64,000 nucleotides of DNA from Paracoccaceae bacterium (GTDB taxonomy: Bacteria; Pseudomonadota; Alphaproteobacteria; Rhodobacterales; Rhodobacteraceae): the NCBI GenBank assembly GCA_014654775.1, contig JACVZW010000030.1:388860-452859 (forward strand), written 5' to 3'. A program made the translations under genes and the position numbers. Positions 50,707 through 59,391 of the stretch are shown piece after piece; positions within the stretch are counted from its first letter, which is position 1, and each line of letters starts with the position of its first letter. The notes under the pieces are model-generated. The model saw nothing but the letters and a program-made list of their open reading frames with translations. It ran no database searches and was not told the DNA's origin.

Positions 50707-52172
50707 CCGACCAGCCCCCCCTTCTCCTGATCGAGGACACGCCCTCGCTCCAAATGGTCTACCGCTCGGTCCTCGCCAATGCGGGTCACGCCGTCCGCTG
50801 CGCCGGAACCGCCCGCGAAGGCCTCGCCGCCTTCCGCGAAAGTGGGGCGACCGTCGTCCTCCTCGACCTCATGCTTCCCGACCGCGACGGTCTGGAACTG
50901 ATGCAGGACATGCTCACCCTCCGCCCCGAGGTGAATGTCATCGTCATCACCGCCAATGGCTCCATCAACAAGGCGGTCGAGGCGATGCGCGGCGGCGCCT
51001 ACGAATTCCTCGTCAAACCCTTCGACGAAACCCGCTTCCTCGGCGCGGTGGACAACGCCCTAGCCGGCCGCGCCCCCCGCCGCGGCAGCACCAACCAGAT
51101 CGCCGCGCCCGCCCGCCCCGCCGCGCCCGCCGTCCCCGCGCCACCCCTCCCGGTCCCGGCCGCCGCCCCGCCCCTCGCCACCACGCTCACCCCCCCCACC
51201 GCAGGCGGCGTCTTCGTCGGCACCTCCGACACGATGGCCCGCATCCATGCCAAGATCCGCTCCGTCGCCCGCTCCATGGCCACCGTCTTCATCACCGGCG
51301 AAAGCGGCACGGGGAAAGAGCTGTGCGCGCTGGCCGTCCACGACAATTCCCCCCGCGCCACCGGACCCTTCATTGCGCTCAACTGCGGCGCCATTCCGCA
51401 GGACCTGCTCGAATCCGAAGTCTTCGGCCATATGAAGGGCAGCTTCACCGGCGCCATCTCCGACAAGCCCGGCGCCGCCGCCGCCGCCGATGGCGGCACC
51501 CTCTTCCTCGACGAAATCTGCGAGATGGCCCCCGCCCTGCAGACCAAGCTCCTACGCTTCCTGCAGACCTCGACGGTGCAGCCCGTCGGCGCCACCCGCC
51601 CCCGCAAGGTCAATGTCCGCATCGTCTGCGCCACCAATCAGGACCCGCTCGAAGCCGTCCGCCGCGGCCAGTTCCGCGAAGACCTCTATTACCGCCTCTT
51701 CGTCGTGCCGATCCACATGCCCCCCCTGCGCGAGCGGGGCGATGACGTGATCGAGATCGCGGAAGAGGCGCTCGCCCGCTTCGCCGCCGAGGAAGGCCGC
51801 AAGTTCGACGGCCTCTCACCCGAAGTGGCCAGCCTCTTCCGCCGCCTGCCCTGGCCGGGGAATGTGCGCCAGCTCCTCAATGTGATCCGCCATGTCGTGG
51901 TGATGAACGAAGGTGGCCCCGTCACGCTCGACATGCTGCCCGACATCGTCTCGGACGAGGGCGCCACCGCCCGCCCAGCCCCCAGCGCCGCCCTCGCCGC
52001 CCCCGAACCCATGGTCGAGGCGCTCGTCGGCAAACCACTGGCCGAGGTCGAACGTCTGGTGATCGAGGCAACACTCCGCCGCTTCGACGGCTCCGTCCCC
52101 AAGGCCGCGCGCATCCTCGACCTCGCGCCCTCCACGCTCTACCGCAAGATCGAAAGCTGGAAGGACGCGTAG
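50703..52172 (+). CDS. LuxO-like sigma-54-dependent response regulator
   Basis: A 489-residue NtrC-family regulator. Residues 5-120: receiver with LLLIEDTPSL, phospho-acceptor in VVLLDLMLPDRDG and VKPF. A long Ala/Pro linker (about 130-170) follows. AAA+ domain: Walker A GESGTGKE, the sigma-54 contact GSFTGA (in KGSFTGAISD), Walker B GGTLFLDEICEM, and GQFREDLYYRLFVVPI. The C-terminal Fis-type HTH is VPKAARILDLAPSTLYRKIESW. It therefore should activate sigma-54 promoters after phosphorylation. Its TAG stop is the TAG of a GTAGGATGGGC palindrome. A quorum-sensing or biofilm role, as for Vibrio LuxO, is only analogy. Confidence 0.9.
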   Translation: MTDQPPLLLIEDTPSLQMVYRSVLANAGHAVRCAGTAREGLAAFRESGATVVLLDLMLPDRDGLELMQDMLTLRPEVNVIVITANGSINKAVEAMRGGAYEFLVKPFDETRFLGAVDNALAGRAPRRGSTNQIAAPARPAAPAVPAPPLPVPAAAPPLATTLTPPTAGGVFVGTSDTMARIHAKIRSVARSMATVFITGESGTGKELCALAVHDNSPRATGPFIALNCGAIPQDLLESEVFGHMKGSFTGAISDKPGAAAAADGGTLFLDEICEMAPALQTKLLRFLQTSTVQPVGATRPRKVNVRIVCATNQDPLEAVRRGQFREDLYYRLFVVPIHMPPLRERGDDVIEIAEEALARFAAEEGRKFDGLSPEVASLFRRLPWPGNVRQLLNVIRHVVVMNEGGPVTLDMLPDIVSDEGATARPAPSAALAAPEPMVEALVGKPLAEVERLVIEATLRRFDGSVPKAARILDLAPSTLYRKIESWKDA

Positions 52173-52196
52173 GATGGGCCCAATGGCCCATCCTAC
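52169..52196. repeat. GTAGGATGGGC palindrome overlapping the regulator stop codon
   Basis: GTAGGATGGGCC, CAAT loop, GGCCCATCCTAC. Its second to fourth bases (TAG, 52170-52172) are the stop codon of the sigma-54 regulator gene. First of a pair with 52212-52239. Confidence 0.9.
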
Positions 52197-52211
52197 CGGC
52201 AGGCCGAAGGC

Positions 52212-52239
52212 GTAGGATGGGCAATCCTGCCCATCCTAC
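52212..52239. repeat. GTAGGATGGGC palindrome, second of pair
   Basis: GTAGGATGGGCA, ATCC loop, TGCCCATCCTAC; 12-bp perfect stem, 8 bp from the stop of the PepSY gene on the minus strand. The pair lies between convergent genes and likely limits readthrough from both sides. Confidence 0.9.
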
Positions 52240-52247
52240 AGACCCAC

Positions 52248-53639
52248 TCAGGAGAAGATCCGCCGCAAGGCGGGAACCTGCCGCAGCAGCAGCAGGTCCA
52301 GCGCGATCACGGCGGCAATCACCGCGCCCCCCAGCGGGAAAGCGATGCCCAGCACCACGACCAACCCCGCCGCCCCCCACCAGAAGGCAAGCCCCTGCGG
52401 CGCTGGCGGCGCGGCAAGGCGGAAGGCCCCCTCGGGCCGCCGCTTCCACCACATCACCAGCCCCGACACGGGCAGGAAGATCATCGCGAGGCAGAACACC
52501 GTGTTCAGCGCAAGGTTCCACGCCCCCATGTCGCCCTCGTGGAAGGCGATGCCATAGGCCATCGCCTTGGCCCAGGCGGAATACTCGGCAAAGCCCACAT
52601 CGGCCAGCACATGGCCCGTGTACTGATCGACATGGATCGTGCGATCCGCGCTCGGGTCCGGCCCGTCATTCGACATGCTGTCATGGCTGATGGTCCAGAC
52701 CGCTGTCTCCTCCTGCGGAATGGCCAGCTGGAACCGCCCGTTGAAGCCAAGGCTGCGGGCAAAGCCCACGACCCCGTCGATATCCACCGCGCCCGTCACC
52801 GCCTGCGTCCCGGCCAGCGACCCGCTTTCCGGCAGCGGGGTCTGTTCCAGCCCCCAAGGCACCTCTTTCGCTGCGCCATGGTTCATGTCGGCATGAGTCT
52901 TGTCCGACAAAGGCACCGCGTCCCACTTCTCCGCCGGGAAGGTGGACCAGGCCTGCACCATCTTGCCGCCCCAGATCCCCGCCCAGCTCAAGCCGGAAAT
53001 CAGGAAGACCAGCAGCAGCACCGACATCCACATCCCCACCGCGCCATGCAGCGCCTTCCACGCGCCGCGCGACGACACAGAGAGCTTCGGCAACAGCGCC
53101 TCGCGCCAGCTTGTCCGCCCACGCGGCCAGTGCAACCAGACACCCGTGACCACAAGGATCACCCCAAGGCTCGCCGCCGCCTCGATCAGCCAGTCGCCCA
53201 AGTCCCCGATCAGCAGCGTGCCGTGGATTTCGGTCGCGAAATCATACCAACCCGCGCGCCAGGGGAAGGTCTCGACCACCTCGCCCGTATAGGGGTTCAT
53301 GACCACAGTCACATCGCCCGCCTCGCCCGCCACTTGGAAAACGGCGACGCGATCCGGCCCCATCGGCTCGATATAGGTCACCGCCGCACCCCCCGGCACC
53401 GCAGCCTCCGCCGCCGCCTCCAGCGCCGAAACCGCCATCGGCGCCCCGGTCACGGCAACCTTCGTTCGCTCGCCATTCAACTCCGTCATCGCCGAGATCC
53501 ACAGCATGATAAGGCCGGTCACCGCCAGCATCATCAGGAAGGGAAACACGTAGAGAGAGCAGTAGAAATGCCAGCGCCACACCGTGAAATAGCGCCGTTC
53601 CGTCGCCGCCCGGGCGACATCGTCCGTCGTGGAAACCAT
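52248..53639 (-). CDS. PepSY-associated membrane protein (PepSY_TM family)
   Basis: A 463-residue inner-membrane protein with four to five transmembrane segments. The first is at about residues 20-50 (RWHFYCSLYVFPFLMMLAVTGLIMLW), and periplasmic PepSY domains follow (TVVMNPYTGEVVETFPWRAGWYDFATEIHGTLLIGDLGDW; DRTIHVDQYTGHVLADVGF). HGTLL and FHEGDMG carry the His residues conserved in these iron- or ferrisiderophore-associated proteins. AGGAGG precedes the ATG at 53639; the frame is open far upstream without similarity. Relatives are proposed ferric reductases or siderophore-uptake components. No TonB receptor is adjacent, so role in iron is an inference. Confidence 0.85.
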   Translation of the reverse strand: MVSTTDDVARAATERRYFTVWRWHFYCSLYVFPFLMMLAVTGLIMLWISAMTELNGERTKVAVTGAPMAVSALEAAAEAAVPGGAAVTYIEPMGPDRVAVFQVAGEAGDVTVVMNPYTGEVVETFPWRAGWYDFATEIHGTLLIGDLGDWLIEAAASLGVILVVTGVWLHWPRGRTSWREALLPKLSVSSRGAWKALHGAVGMWMSVLLLVFLISGLSWAGIWGGKMVQAWSTFPAEKWDAVPLSDKTHADMNHGAAKEVPWGLEQTPLPESGSLAGTQAVTGAVDIDGVVGFARSLGFNGRFQLAIPQEETAVWTISHDSMSNDGPDPSADRTIHVDQYTGHVLADVGFAEYSAWAKAMAYGIAFHEGDMGAWNLALNTVFCLAMIFLPVSGLVMWWKRRPEGAFRLAAPPAPQGLAFWWGAAGLVVVLGIAFPLGGAVIAAVIALDLLLLRQVPALRRIFS

Positions 53640-53698
53640 TGTGGTTCCTCCTTGTCCAGAAGCCAGCCGCCGCACCACGCGGCAGCCTGAAAGTCGCA

Positions 53699-54088
53699 TC
53701 AGGAAAGGGGATTGGACGGCGGCCCCCGCGCAGGGGGCAAAAGCACAGGCCGCACAGGCGCGGCCGGTTGGACATTGGCAAAAGCGATGGCCTCGGCCCG
53801 CCCCATCGGCGCCGGGCTGACGCCCATCGCCACCGCGATCAGGGCACCTGCCTTCTGCAACATACAGGCGGGGCATTCGATCAGGGCATGGGCAGGTCCA
53901 TGCCCCTCGCCGCCCGCCTCGTGGCACAGATCCTCCAGCGACCCGCCCGCTGCAAGGAACAGCTCCAGCGCCGCCGCCTCGCCGGGCCGCTCCACCGGGC
54001 GATGCGCCGCACCCGTCCCGACCAACACAAGGGACAGGAACAGGGCCAGACAGGCCCGCAGCAGCCAAGGGAAGCGCGTCATCGCCAT
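53699..54088 (-). CDS. Secreted DUF2946-like protein
   Basis: A 129-residue small exported protein. The first 28 residues form a signal peptide (RFPWLLRACLALFLSLVLVG then TGAAH). The central ECPACMLQKAGA holds the CxxC pair typical of the DUF2946 family; an isolated Cys lies in LEDLCHEAGGEGHG, next to a His. The end is Pro-rich. It lies 59 bp upstream of the PepSY gene in the same direction. DUF2946 proteins often sit beside copper or iron uptake genes, but their function is unknown. Two starts (54088, 54082) are possible. Confidence 0.6.
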   Translation of the reverse strand: MAMTRFPWLLRACLALFLSLVLVGTGAAHRPVERPGEAAALELFLAAGGSLEDLCHEAGGEGHGPAHALIECPACMLQKAGALIAVAMGVSPAPMGRAEAIAFANVQPAAPVRPVLLPPARGPPSNPLS

Positions 54089-54360
54089 AGCTGTAGCGCT
54101 AACCCAGCTTATCCCCGCCGATCAAGGGCCAAAGGTCCAAGGTTTTTCTCCGCCCCGGGCCTGACCCGCACCCTCCCCCGCCCCTGCGCGGGGTTGCGAC
54201 ACGGGGTCTGGTCACCCAAGCCCGACTCACCCCGCAGGGATTGGTTAATGCCTGCCCAACCCACCGCGCGTGGCCACAGTTTGCTGCACAGAATGCGGCA
54301 CAAAACAGGGCACAGCCGATTTCCGCAAAACCGGACAGTAAACCCAGCGTCCGCAAGGGG
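54089..54360. other. 272-bp nadK - DUF2946 intergenic region with repeat
   Basis: No gene. It contains the second copy of the 45-bp element (54274-54318), starting 43 bp after the nadK stop, a CCCCGCCCCTGCGCGGGG hairpin near 54175-54192, and presumably the promoter of the DUF2946/PepSY pair. Confidence 0.6.
54274..54318 (-). repeat. 45-bp element, copy 2 (downstream of nadK)
   Basis: Differs from 3297-3341 at a single position (G for A). Both copies read the same way relative to the upstream minus-strand gene (nadK and rraB) and lie in its 3' untranslated region. Confidence 0.75.
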
Positions 54361-55128
54361 TTAGACGAACTGCTCGTTGATCAGCCGCTCTTCCAGCCCA
54401 TGCCCCGGATCGAACAGGATGCGGTGCCGCACCTCCGGCTCCGACCGGATCTCCACGCTCGCCACCTCGCGCACCGATCCCCGGCTGTCGGCATCCGCCA
54501 TGACAGGCCGCTTGGCCGCCTCCAGCACCTCCAGCCGCACCACCGCCGTTTTGGGGATCAAGGCCCCGCGCCACCGCCTCGGGCGAAAGGCCGCCATCGC
54601 CGTCAAGGCCAGCACATCCGCCCCGATGGGCAGGATCGGCCCATGCGCCGAATAGTTGTAAGCCGTTGATCCTGCAGGCGTCGCCACCAGCGCCCCGTCG
54701 CAAACAAGCTCTTCCATCCGCACGCGGCCATCCACGATCACCCGCAGCTTGGCCGCCTGCGGCCCGGCGCGCAGCAGGCTCACCTCGTTGATGGCCAGCG
54801 CCTGATGCACCGTCCCATCCACCCCTACGGCCCGCATCTGCAAGGGGTTGATCACCGCCTCTTCCGCGGCGGCCAGCCGCGCGGGCAGATCGCCCGGCTG
54901 ATAGGTGTTCATCAGGAACCCGATGGTGCCGCAATTCATCCCATAGACGGGCAGCGACAGCGCCTGCGTCTCATGCAACGTCTGCAACATGAAGCCGTCG
55001 CCCCCAAGGGCCACCACAACATCTGCCTTCTCCACCGCCACCTGCCCATAGCGCGCGGTCAGCACCCGCAGCGCCTCGGCTGCCGCTGGTGCCGTCGATG
55101 CCATGAAGGCGATCCGTTGAAAGGCCAT
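54361..55128 (-). CDS. nadK: NAD kinase
   Basis: A 255-residue ATP-dependent NAD+ kinase making NADP+. Motifs: GGDG at residues 42-45 (VALGGDGFMLQTLH), the NAD-binding NEVSLLRAG, and TPAGSTAYNYSAHGPILP. Shorter than the enterobacterial enzyme but typical for alphaproteobacteria. GGGGAATTGCG precedes the ATG at 55128; the frame to 55239 is not conserved-looking. It is transcribed away from glyA, with the 225-bp region between them divergent. Confidence 0.95.
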   Translation of the reverse strand: MAFQRIAFMASTAPAAAEALRVLTARYGQVAVEKADVVVALGGDGFMLQTLHETQALSLPVYGMNCGTIGFLMNTYQPGDLPARLAAAEEAVINPLQMRAVGVDGTVHQALAINEVSLLRAGPQAAKLRVIVDGRVRMEELVCDGALVATPAGSTAYNYSAHGPILPIGADVLALTAMAAFRPRRWRGALIPKTAVVRLEVLEAAKRPVMADADSRGSVREVASVEIRSEPEVRHRILFDPGHGLEERLINEQFV

Positions 55129-55352
55129 CGCAATTCCCCGTCCCAGCGCCCGCAGCGCCCCGCCATCCTTGCGGGTCCGGCGCGGCAAACTCAACCCCCG
55201 CGCACCGCCCAGACCTGCCCCGCCCCGCCCGTTGCGCACATTTATTTCGCACGAGCCGCCTTTGGAGTCGTTTTCCTGCCTTTCCGCAGCCCCCCCGGTG
55301 CGCTAGATGCAGCCAAGCCCGCAAATGCCGTCCATCGTCATGAGGAGTGCCC

Positions 55353-56648
55353 ATGAACGCCCCCCACCGCGACTCCGGATTCTTCACCGAACCGCTCGCC
55401 AGCCGTGATCCGGAACTCTTCGGCGCGGTCACCCAGGAACTCGGCCGCCAGCGGCACGAGATCGAACTCATCGCGTCGGAGAACATCGTCTCCCGCGCCG
55501 TGATGGAGGCGCAAGGCTCCGTCATGACCAACAAATATGCCGAAGGCTATCCCGGCAAGCGCTATTATGGCGGCTGCCAATACGTTGATATCGCAGAAAA
55601 TCTTGCCATCGAGCGGGCGTGCAAGCTGTTCGGCTGCAGCTTCGCCAATGTCCAGCCGAACTCTGGCAGCCAGGCCAATCAGGGTGTGTTCCAGGCGCTG
55701 ATCCAGCCGGGCGACACCATCCTCGGCATGTCGCTCGATGCGGGTGGCCACCTCACCCATGGCGCGGCCCCCAACCAGTCGGGCAAGTGGTTCAAGGCCG
55801 TGCAATACGGCGTGCGCAAGCAGGACCTCGAACTGAACTATGATCAGGTCGCGGAACTGGCGGCCGAGCATAAACCGAAGCTCATCATCGCCGGCGGCTC
55901 CGCCATCCCGCGCGTCATCGACTTCAAGCGGATGCGCGAGATTGCCGACAGCGTCGGCGCCTATCTCCTTGTGGACATGGCACATTTCGCGGGCCTCGTG
56001 GCGGCGGGCCTCTATCCCTCGCCCTTCCCGCACGCCCATGTCGCCACCACCACCACGCACAAAACCCTGCGCGGCCCGCGTGGCGGCATGATCCTGACCG
56101 ACGATGAAACCATCGCGAAAAAGGTCAACTCGGCCATCTTCCCGGGCATTCAGGGCGGCCCCCTGATGCATGTCATCGCCGCCAAGGCCGTCGCCTTCGG
56201 CGAGGCGCTGCAGCCCGGTTTCGTCACCTACCAGAAGCAGGTCATCGCCAATGCCAAGGCACTGGCGGACGAGTTGATGAAGGGCGGTCTCGACATCGTC
56301 ACCGGCGGCACCGACACGCATCTGATGCTGGTGGACCTGCGTCCCAAGGGCGTGAAGGGCAATGCCACCGAAAAGGCCCTCGGCCGCGCCCATATCACCT
56401 GCAACAAGAACGGCATCCCCTTCGACACCGAAAAGCCCACCATCACCTCCGGCGTCCGCCTCGGCACGCCCGCAGGCACGACGCGTGGTTTCGGCGAAGG
56501 TGAGTTCCGCCAGATCGGCCGCTGGATCACCGAAGTGGTCGACGGCCTCGCCGCCAATGGCGAAGACGGCAACGCCGCCGTCGAAGCCAAGGTCAAGGCC
56601 GAGGTGGAGGCGCTCTGCCAGCGCTTCCCGATCTATCCGAACCTCTGA
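55353..56648 (+). CDS. glyA: Serine hydroxymethyltransferase
   Basis: A 431-residue PLP enzyme converting serine and tetrahydrofolate to glycine and 5,10-methylene-THF. Motifs: [44 protein letters not shown], and the PLP lysine in [21 protein letters not shown] lies before the ATG at 55353; a GTG two codons earlier is an alternative. A strong terminator follows. Transcribed alone; no glycine or folate riboswitch is recognisable upstream. Confidence 0.97.
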   Translation: MNAPHRDSGFFTEPLASRDPELFGAVTQELGRQRHEIELIASENIVSRAVMEAQGSVMTNKYAEGYPGKRYYGGCQYVDIAENLAIERACKLFGCSFANVQPNSGSQANQGVFQALIQPGDTILGMSLDAGGHLTHGAAPNQSGKWFKAVQYGVRKQDLELNYDQVAELAAEHKPKLIIAGGSAIPRVIDFKRMREIADSVGAYLLVDMAHFAGLVAAGLYPSPFPHAHVATTTTHKTLRGPRGGMILTDDETIAKKVNSAIFPGIQGGPLMHVIAAKAVAFGEALQPGFVTYQKQVIANAKALADELMKGGLDIVTGGTDTHLMLVDLRPKGVKGNATEKALGRAHITCNKNGIPFDTEKPTITSGVRLGTPAGTTRGFGEGEFRQIGRWITEVVDGLAANGEDGNAAVEAKVKAEVEALCQRFPIYPNL

Positions 56649-56671
56649 TCCACCTGCATTAGCAGGATAAA

Positions 56672-56703
56672 GGGGGCGCAGGCTCTGGCCTGCGCCCCCT
56701 TTT
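56672..56703 (+). terminator. Rho-independent terminator of glyA
   Basis: GGGGGCGCAGG (56672-56682), loop CTCTGG and CCTGCGCCCCC (56689-56699) form an 11-bp stem followed by TTTT. It lies 24 bp after the glyA stop. Confidence 0.93.
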
Positions 56704-56803
56704 CCAATTGACGCCGCGCGCGCCAGCAGGCCACCGTTCACTGCCGCCACTGCTGGACTCCACATGCCCGCCGATCCCTGCCCCGCTTCGTGATCGCCCG
56801 CCC

Positions 56804-57658
56804 ATGATCCGCGACACGCGCAGCCTTGAACACCGCCTCGGCGACGCCGCCCGCGCCCGCCTTCCCCTCCCCGTGGCGGAATTCGCCCTCTTCGTGCTAA
56901 AGCAGGGCTGGGCCTGCCTCTTCGGAGGCCTGATGCTGGCCGCCATCATCGGCTCCAAGCTGATCTGGCAGCCTGATTGGCCCCTGCACCGCTATGACGC
57001 GCTGTTCCTCTTCGCGCTTTTCACGCAAGCGGCCTTTCTCTGGCTGAAGCTGGAAACATGGGAAGAGGCGCGGGTCATCCTCCTCTTCCACCTGACCGGG
57101 ACGGCGATGGAATGGTTCAAGGTCGCCGCTGGCTCATGGGCCTATCCCGAACCCGCCCTGTTCATGCTTATGGGTGTGCCGCTCTTTTCCGGCTTCATGT
57201 ATGCCGCCGTGGGCAGCTACATCGCCCGCGTCATCCGCATTTTCGACATGCGCTTCACGCCCTATCCGCCTTTCGCCTTCACCCTGCTGCTGGCCGTGGC
57301 GATCTACCTCAATTTCTTCGCCCACCATGTCCTGCCCGACATCCGGCTTGCCCTCTTCGCCGCGACCCTCATCCTCTTTGTCCGCACGCGCGTCTGGTTC
57401 CGCATCACCGACAGACATCACTGGATGCCAATGCCGCTGGCGGCCTTTCTGGCCGCCCTTGCCCTCTGGATCGCTGAGAATGTGGGAACGGCCACCGGAA
57501 CATGGCTCTACTCCGGACAGATGCCCGGCCAGATCGTCAGCCTTGGCAAGCTCGGCTCATGGTATCTGCTGCTCTACGTGTCCTTCGCGACAGTGACCGT
57601 GGTCAGCCGCAGCGCCTTGGGCGGCCCCGCCCCCGCGCGTCAGATCAGCCCGGCATAG
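56804..57658 (+). CDS. DUF817-family membrane protein
   Basis: A 284-residue integral membrane protein of the DUF817 family with about eight transmembrane segments. Characteristic stretches: EFALFVLKQGWACLFGGLMLAAII, GTAMEWFKVAAGSWAYPEP, GVPLFSGFMYAAVGSYIAR, FFAHHVLPDIRLALFAATL and VWFRITDRHHWMPM. The HH pairs could bind a metal but nothing is known. No strong ribosome-binding site is present at the ATG at 56804; the extended frame to 56708 is less likely. Its 3' end overlaps the convergent downstream gene by 19 bp. Confidence 0.75.
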   Translation: MIRDTRSLEHRLGDAARARLPLPVAEFALFVLKQGWACLFGGLMLAAIIGSKLIWQPDWPLHRYDALFLFALFTQAAFLWLKLETWEEARVILLFHLTGTAMEWFKVAAGSWAYPEPALFMLMGVPLFSGFMYAAVGSYIARVIRIFDMRFTPYPPFAFTLLLAVAIYLNFFAHHVLPDIRLALFAATLILFVRTRVWFRITDRHHWMPMPLAAFLAALALWIAENVGTATGTWLYSGQMPGQIVSLGKLGSWYLLLYVSFATVTVVSRSALGGPAPARQISPA

Positions 57659-58014
57659 GTCAGCCCGACCCCCAGCAATGCGCCAGAGGCCAACGCCGTC
57701 GCGCCGCCCATCAGGAACTGCCGCAGCGAAAAGCTGTTCGGCTTCGTCCCCGGCGTGATCGACTGGATATGCCGCAGCAGGACCCGGTAGTCATCGTCAA
57801 AGCGATGCGCGTCGACATCCACGATCCCGCCCTGCTGTGCCAACCGCGCAGCCACCGCCATCCGCTGCCCTGCCGCCCGCGCCTCCTGTGGCAAATGGGG
57901 CCGCGCATGGCGCAATCCCGTCTCGAGCGAGGCACTCTTGACGCCGACCCGCTCTTCCAGCAACTCGCTGATGCGCTCCGTTTTCTGCAAAATGATGACT
58001 GCCACCGCTGGCAT
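57640..58014 (-). CDS. Small conserved-looking protein, unknown
   Basis: A 124-residue protein I do not recognise. N-terminal two-thirds are helical and charged (RISELLEERVGVKSASLETGLRHARPHLPQEARAAGQRMAVAARLAQQ), and the last 25 residues are a hydrophobic Gly/Ala-rich segment (GGATALASGALLGVGLTYAGLI), suggesting a C-terminal membrane anchor. GGGGTAG precedes the ATG at 58014. Its C-terminus overlaps the DUF817 gene by 19 bp on the opposite strand, and it is divergent from the alpha/beta hydrolase gene. Confidence 0.55.
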   Translation of the reverse strand: MPAVAVIILQKTERISELLEERVGVKSASLETGLRHARPHLPQEARAAGQRMAVAARLAQQGGIVDVDAHRFDDDYRVLLRHIQSITPGTKPNSFSLRQFLMGGATALASGALLGVGLTYAGLI

Positions 58015-58109
58015 GGTGCTACCCCTTAATCGATTGTGGCAGAATAAAGGCTCGAATGTGGCGGAACAATGCAGGGGGGTGGAAACGACCCCTTCTCCAA
58101 AGGGAAACA

Positions 58110-58895
58110 ATGCTGAACCTGATCCACCACCCCGCCGCCGCTGCTGCCGACCAACCGCCCCTCGTCATCGCCCATGGCCTGTTCGGATCAGGCCGCAACT
58201 GGGGCGTCATCGCCCGCCGCCTTGCCGACCGGCGTGATGTCTTCGCCGTCGACATGCGAAACCATGGCGACAGCCCCCGCCTGCCCAGCCACCGCTATCC
58301 CGACCTTGCCGCCGATCTGGCCGAGGTGATCCGCAATATCGGCGCGCCCGCCGATCTTCTGGGCCATTCGATGGGTGGCAAGGCCGCGATGCAACTGGCC
58401 CTCACCGACCCTGCCCTGATCCGCCGCCTTGTCGTGGCCGACATCGCCCCCGTTGCCTACAGCCACGACCAGACCCGCCATATCGACGCGATGCGTGCCC
58501 TCGATCTGACCGCCCTTTCCTCGCGGGCCGAGGCCGATCAGCGCCTTGCCGCCCGGATCGACGACCCTGCCCTGCGCGCCTTCTTCCTGCAATCGCTGGA
58601 TCTAAAGGCGCCGGGCGGCCCGCGCTGGCGGCTCAATCTCGATGTGCTGGAGGCAGAGATGCCCCATATCGTCGGCTGGCCCGGCACCACGGGGCCGTTC
58701 GACCACCGCACGCTCTTCCTCACCGGGGCCGAAAGCCACTATGTGAAACCCGAGTATCGCGACACGATTCGCGCCCTTTTCCCCGCCGCGCGCTTTGCCC
58801 GCATCCCCGGCGCAGGCCATTGGCTGCACGCAGAAAAGCCGCGCGAGTTCGAAGAAACCGTCCGCGTCTTCCTTGACGCACCGGCACGCGCCTGA
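58110..58895 (+). CDS. Alpha/beta hydrolase (YbfF-like esterase)
   Basis: A 261-residue alpha/beta hydrolase. Residues 17-22 show the oxyanion HGLFGS; the nucleophile Ser is in LLGHSMGGKAAMQLAL. A catalytic His is in IPGAGHWLHAEKP, with the acid probably in FLTGAESHY or nearby. VFAVDMRNHGDSPR is the typical YbfF-type strand. It probably hydrolyses short acyl esters or thioesters in the cytoplasm; substrate unknown. AAAGGGAAACA precedes the ATG at 58110. Confidence 0.85.
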   Translation: MLNLIHHPAAAAADQPPLVIAHGLFGSGRNWGVIARRLADRRDVFAVDMRNHGDSPRLPSHRYPDLAADLAEVIRNIGAPADLLGHSMGGKAAMQLALTDPALIRRLVVADIAPVAYSHDQTRHIDAMRALDLTALSSRAEADQRLAARIDDPALRAFFLQSLDLKAPGGPRWRLNLDVLEAEMPHIVGWPGTTGPFDHRTLFLTGAESHYVKPEYRDTIRALFPAARFARIPGAGHWLHAEKPREFEETVRVFLDAPARA

Positions 58896-58897
58896 CC

Positions 58898-59383
58898 TCA
58901 GCCCGGGCGCCGCATCCGATCCATCAGCCCGTCCCGGCGCACGACCTGATGCCAGACTGCAGCCGCGACATGCAGCCCGATCAGGACAAGGAAGGCGGGC
59001 TTGCCCAGTTCATGCAGCTCCGCCAGATCCTCCGAGGCGAGGAACCACGCCATCAGCCCAACGACCGGCACCCCGATCATCAGCGCATACAGCGCCGCAT
59101 GCCCCGCATGGGCGGCCAGCCGCTCGCGCCCGCCCATCCCGGCGGGCAGGTCCGGCACCCCGCGCCCGAAGCGCAGCACCAGCCTCAACGCAACCAGCGC
59201 CAGCACCGCAACCCCCACCGCCATATGGGCAAGCGTTCCGGCATCATAGATCGGGCCGAGCCCCTCTTCGACGGACTCCCACCCCGCTTCGATCCAATCC
59301 TCGAAGATCAGATTGACGGCGATCAGACCCGCCATCCCCCAATGCAGCGCGATCTGGCCGCGCGAATAGCCCTTCGGTGCCAT
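58898..59383 (-). CDS. Cytochrome b561
   Basis: A 161-residue diheme membrane cytochrome b561 of the bacterial CybB type with four transmembrane helices. Heme-ligand His candidates: GQIALHWGMAGL (helix 1), LAHMAVGVAVL (helix 2), AAHAGHAALYALM (helix 3) and LHVAAAVWHQVVRRDG (helix 4). It may shuttle electrons from quinol to superoxide or periplasmic acceptors. GGGGGCGGG lies before the ATG at 59383. It follows a tiny membrane protein by 8 bp, apparently in one transcript. Confidence 0.9.
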   Translation of the reverse strand: MAPKGYSRGQIALHWGMAGLIAVNLIFEDWIEAGWESVEEGLGPIYDAGTLAHMAVGVAVLALVALRLVLRFGRGVPDLPAGMGGRERLAAHAGHAALYALMIGVPVVGLMAWFLASEDLAELHELGKPAFLVLIGLHVAAAVWHQVVRRDGLMDRMRRPG

Positions 59384-59391
59384 CCCGCCCC

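Noticed and set aside
55129..55352. Glycine or folate riboswitch ahead of glyA
   Set aside because: The 224-bp region shows no recognisable aptamer core or paired elements of known glycine, THF or SAM classes.
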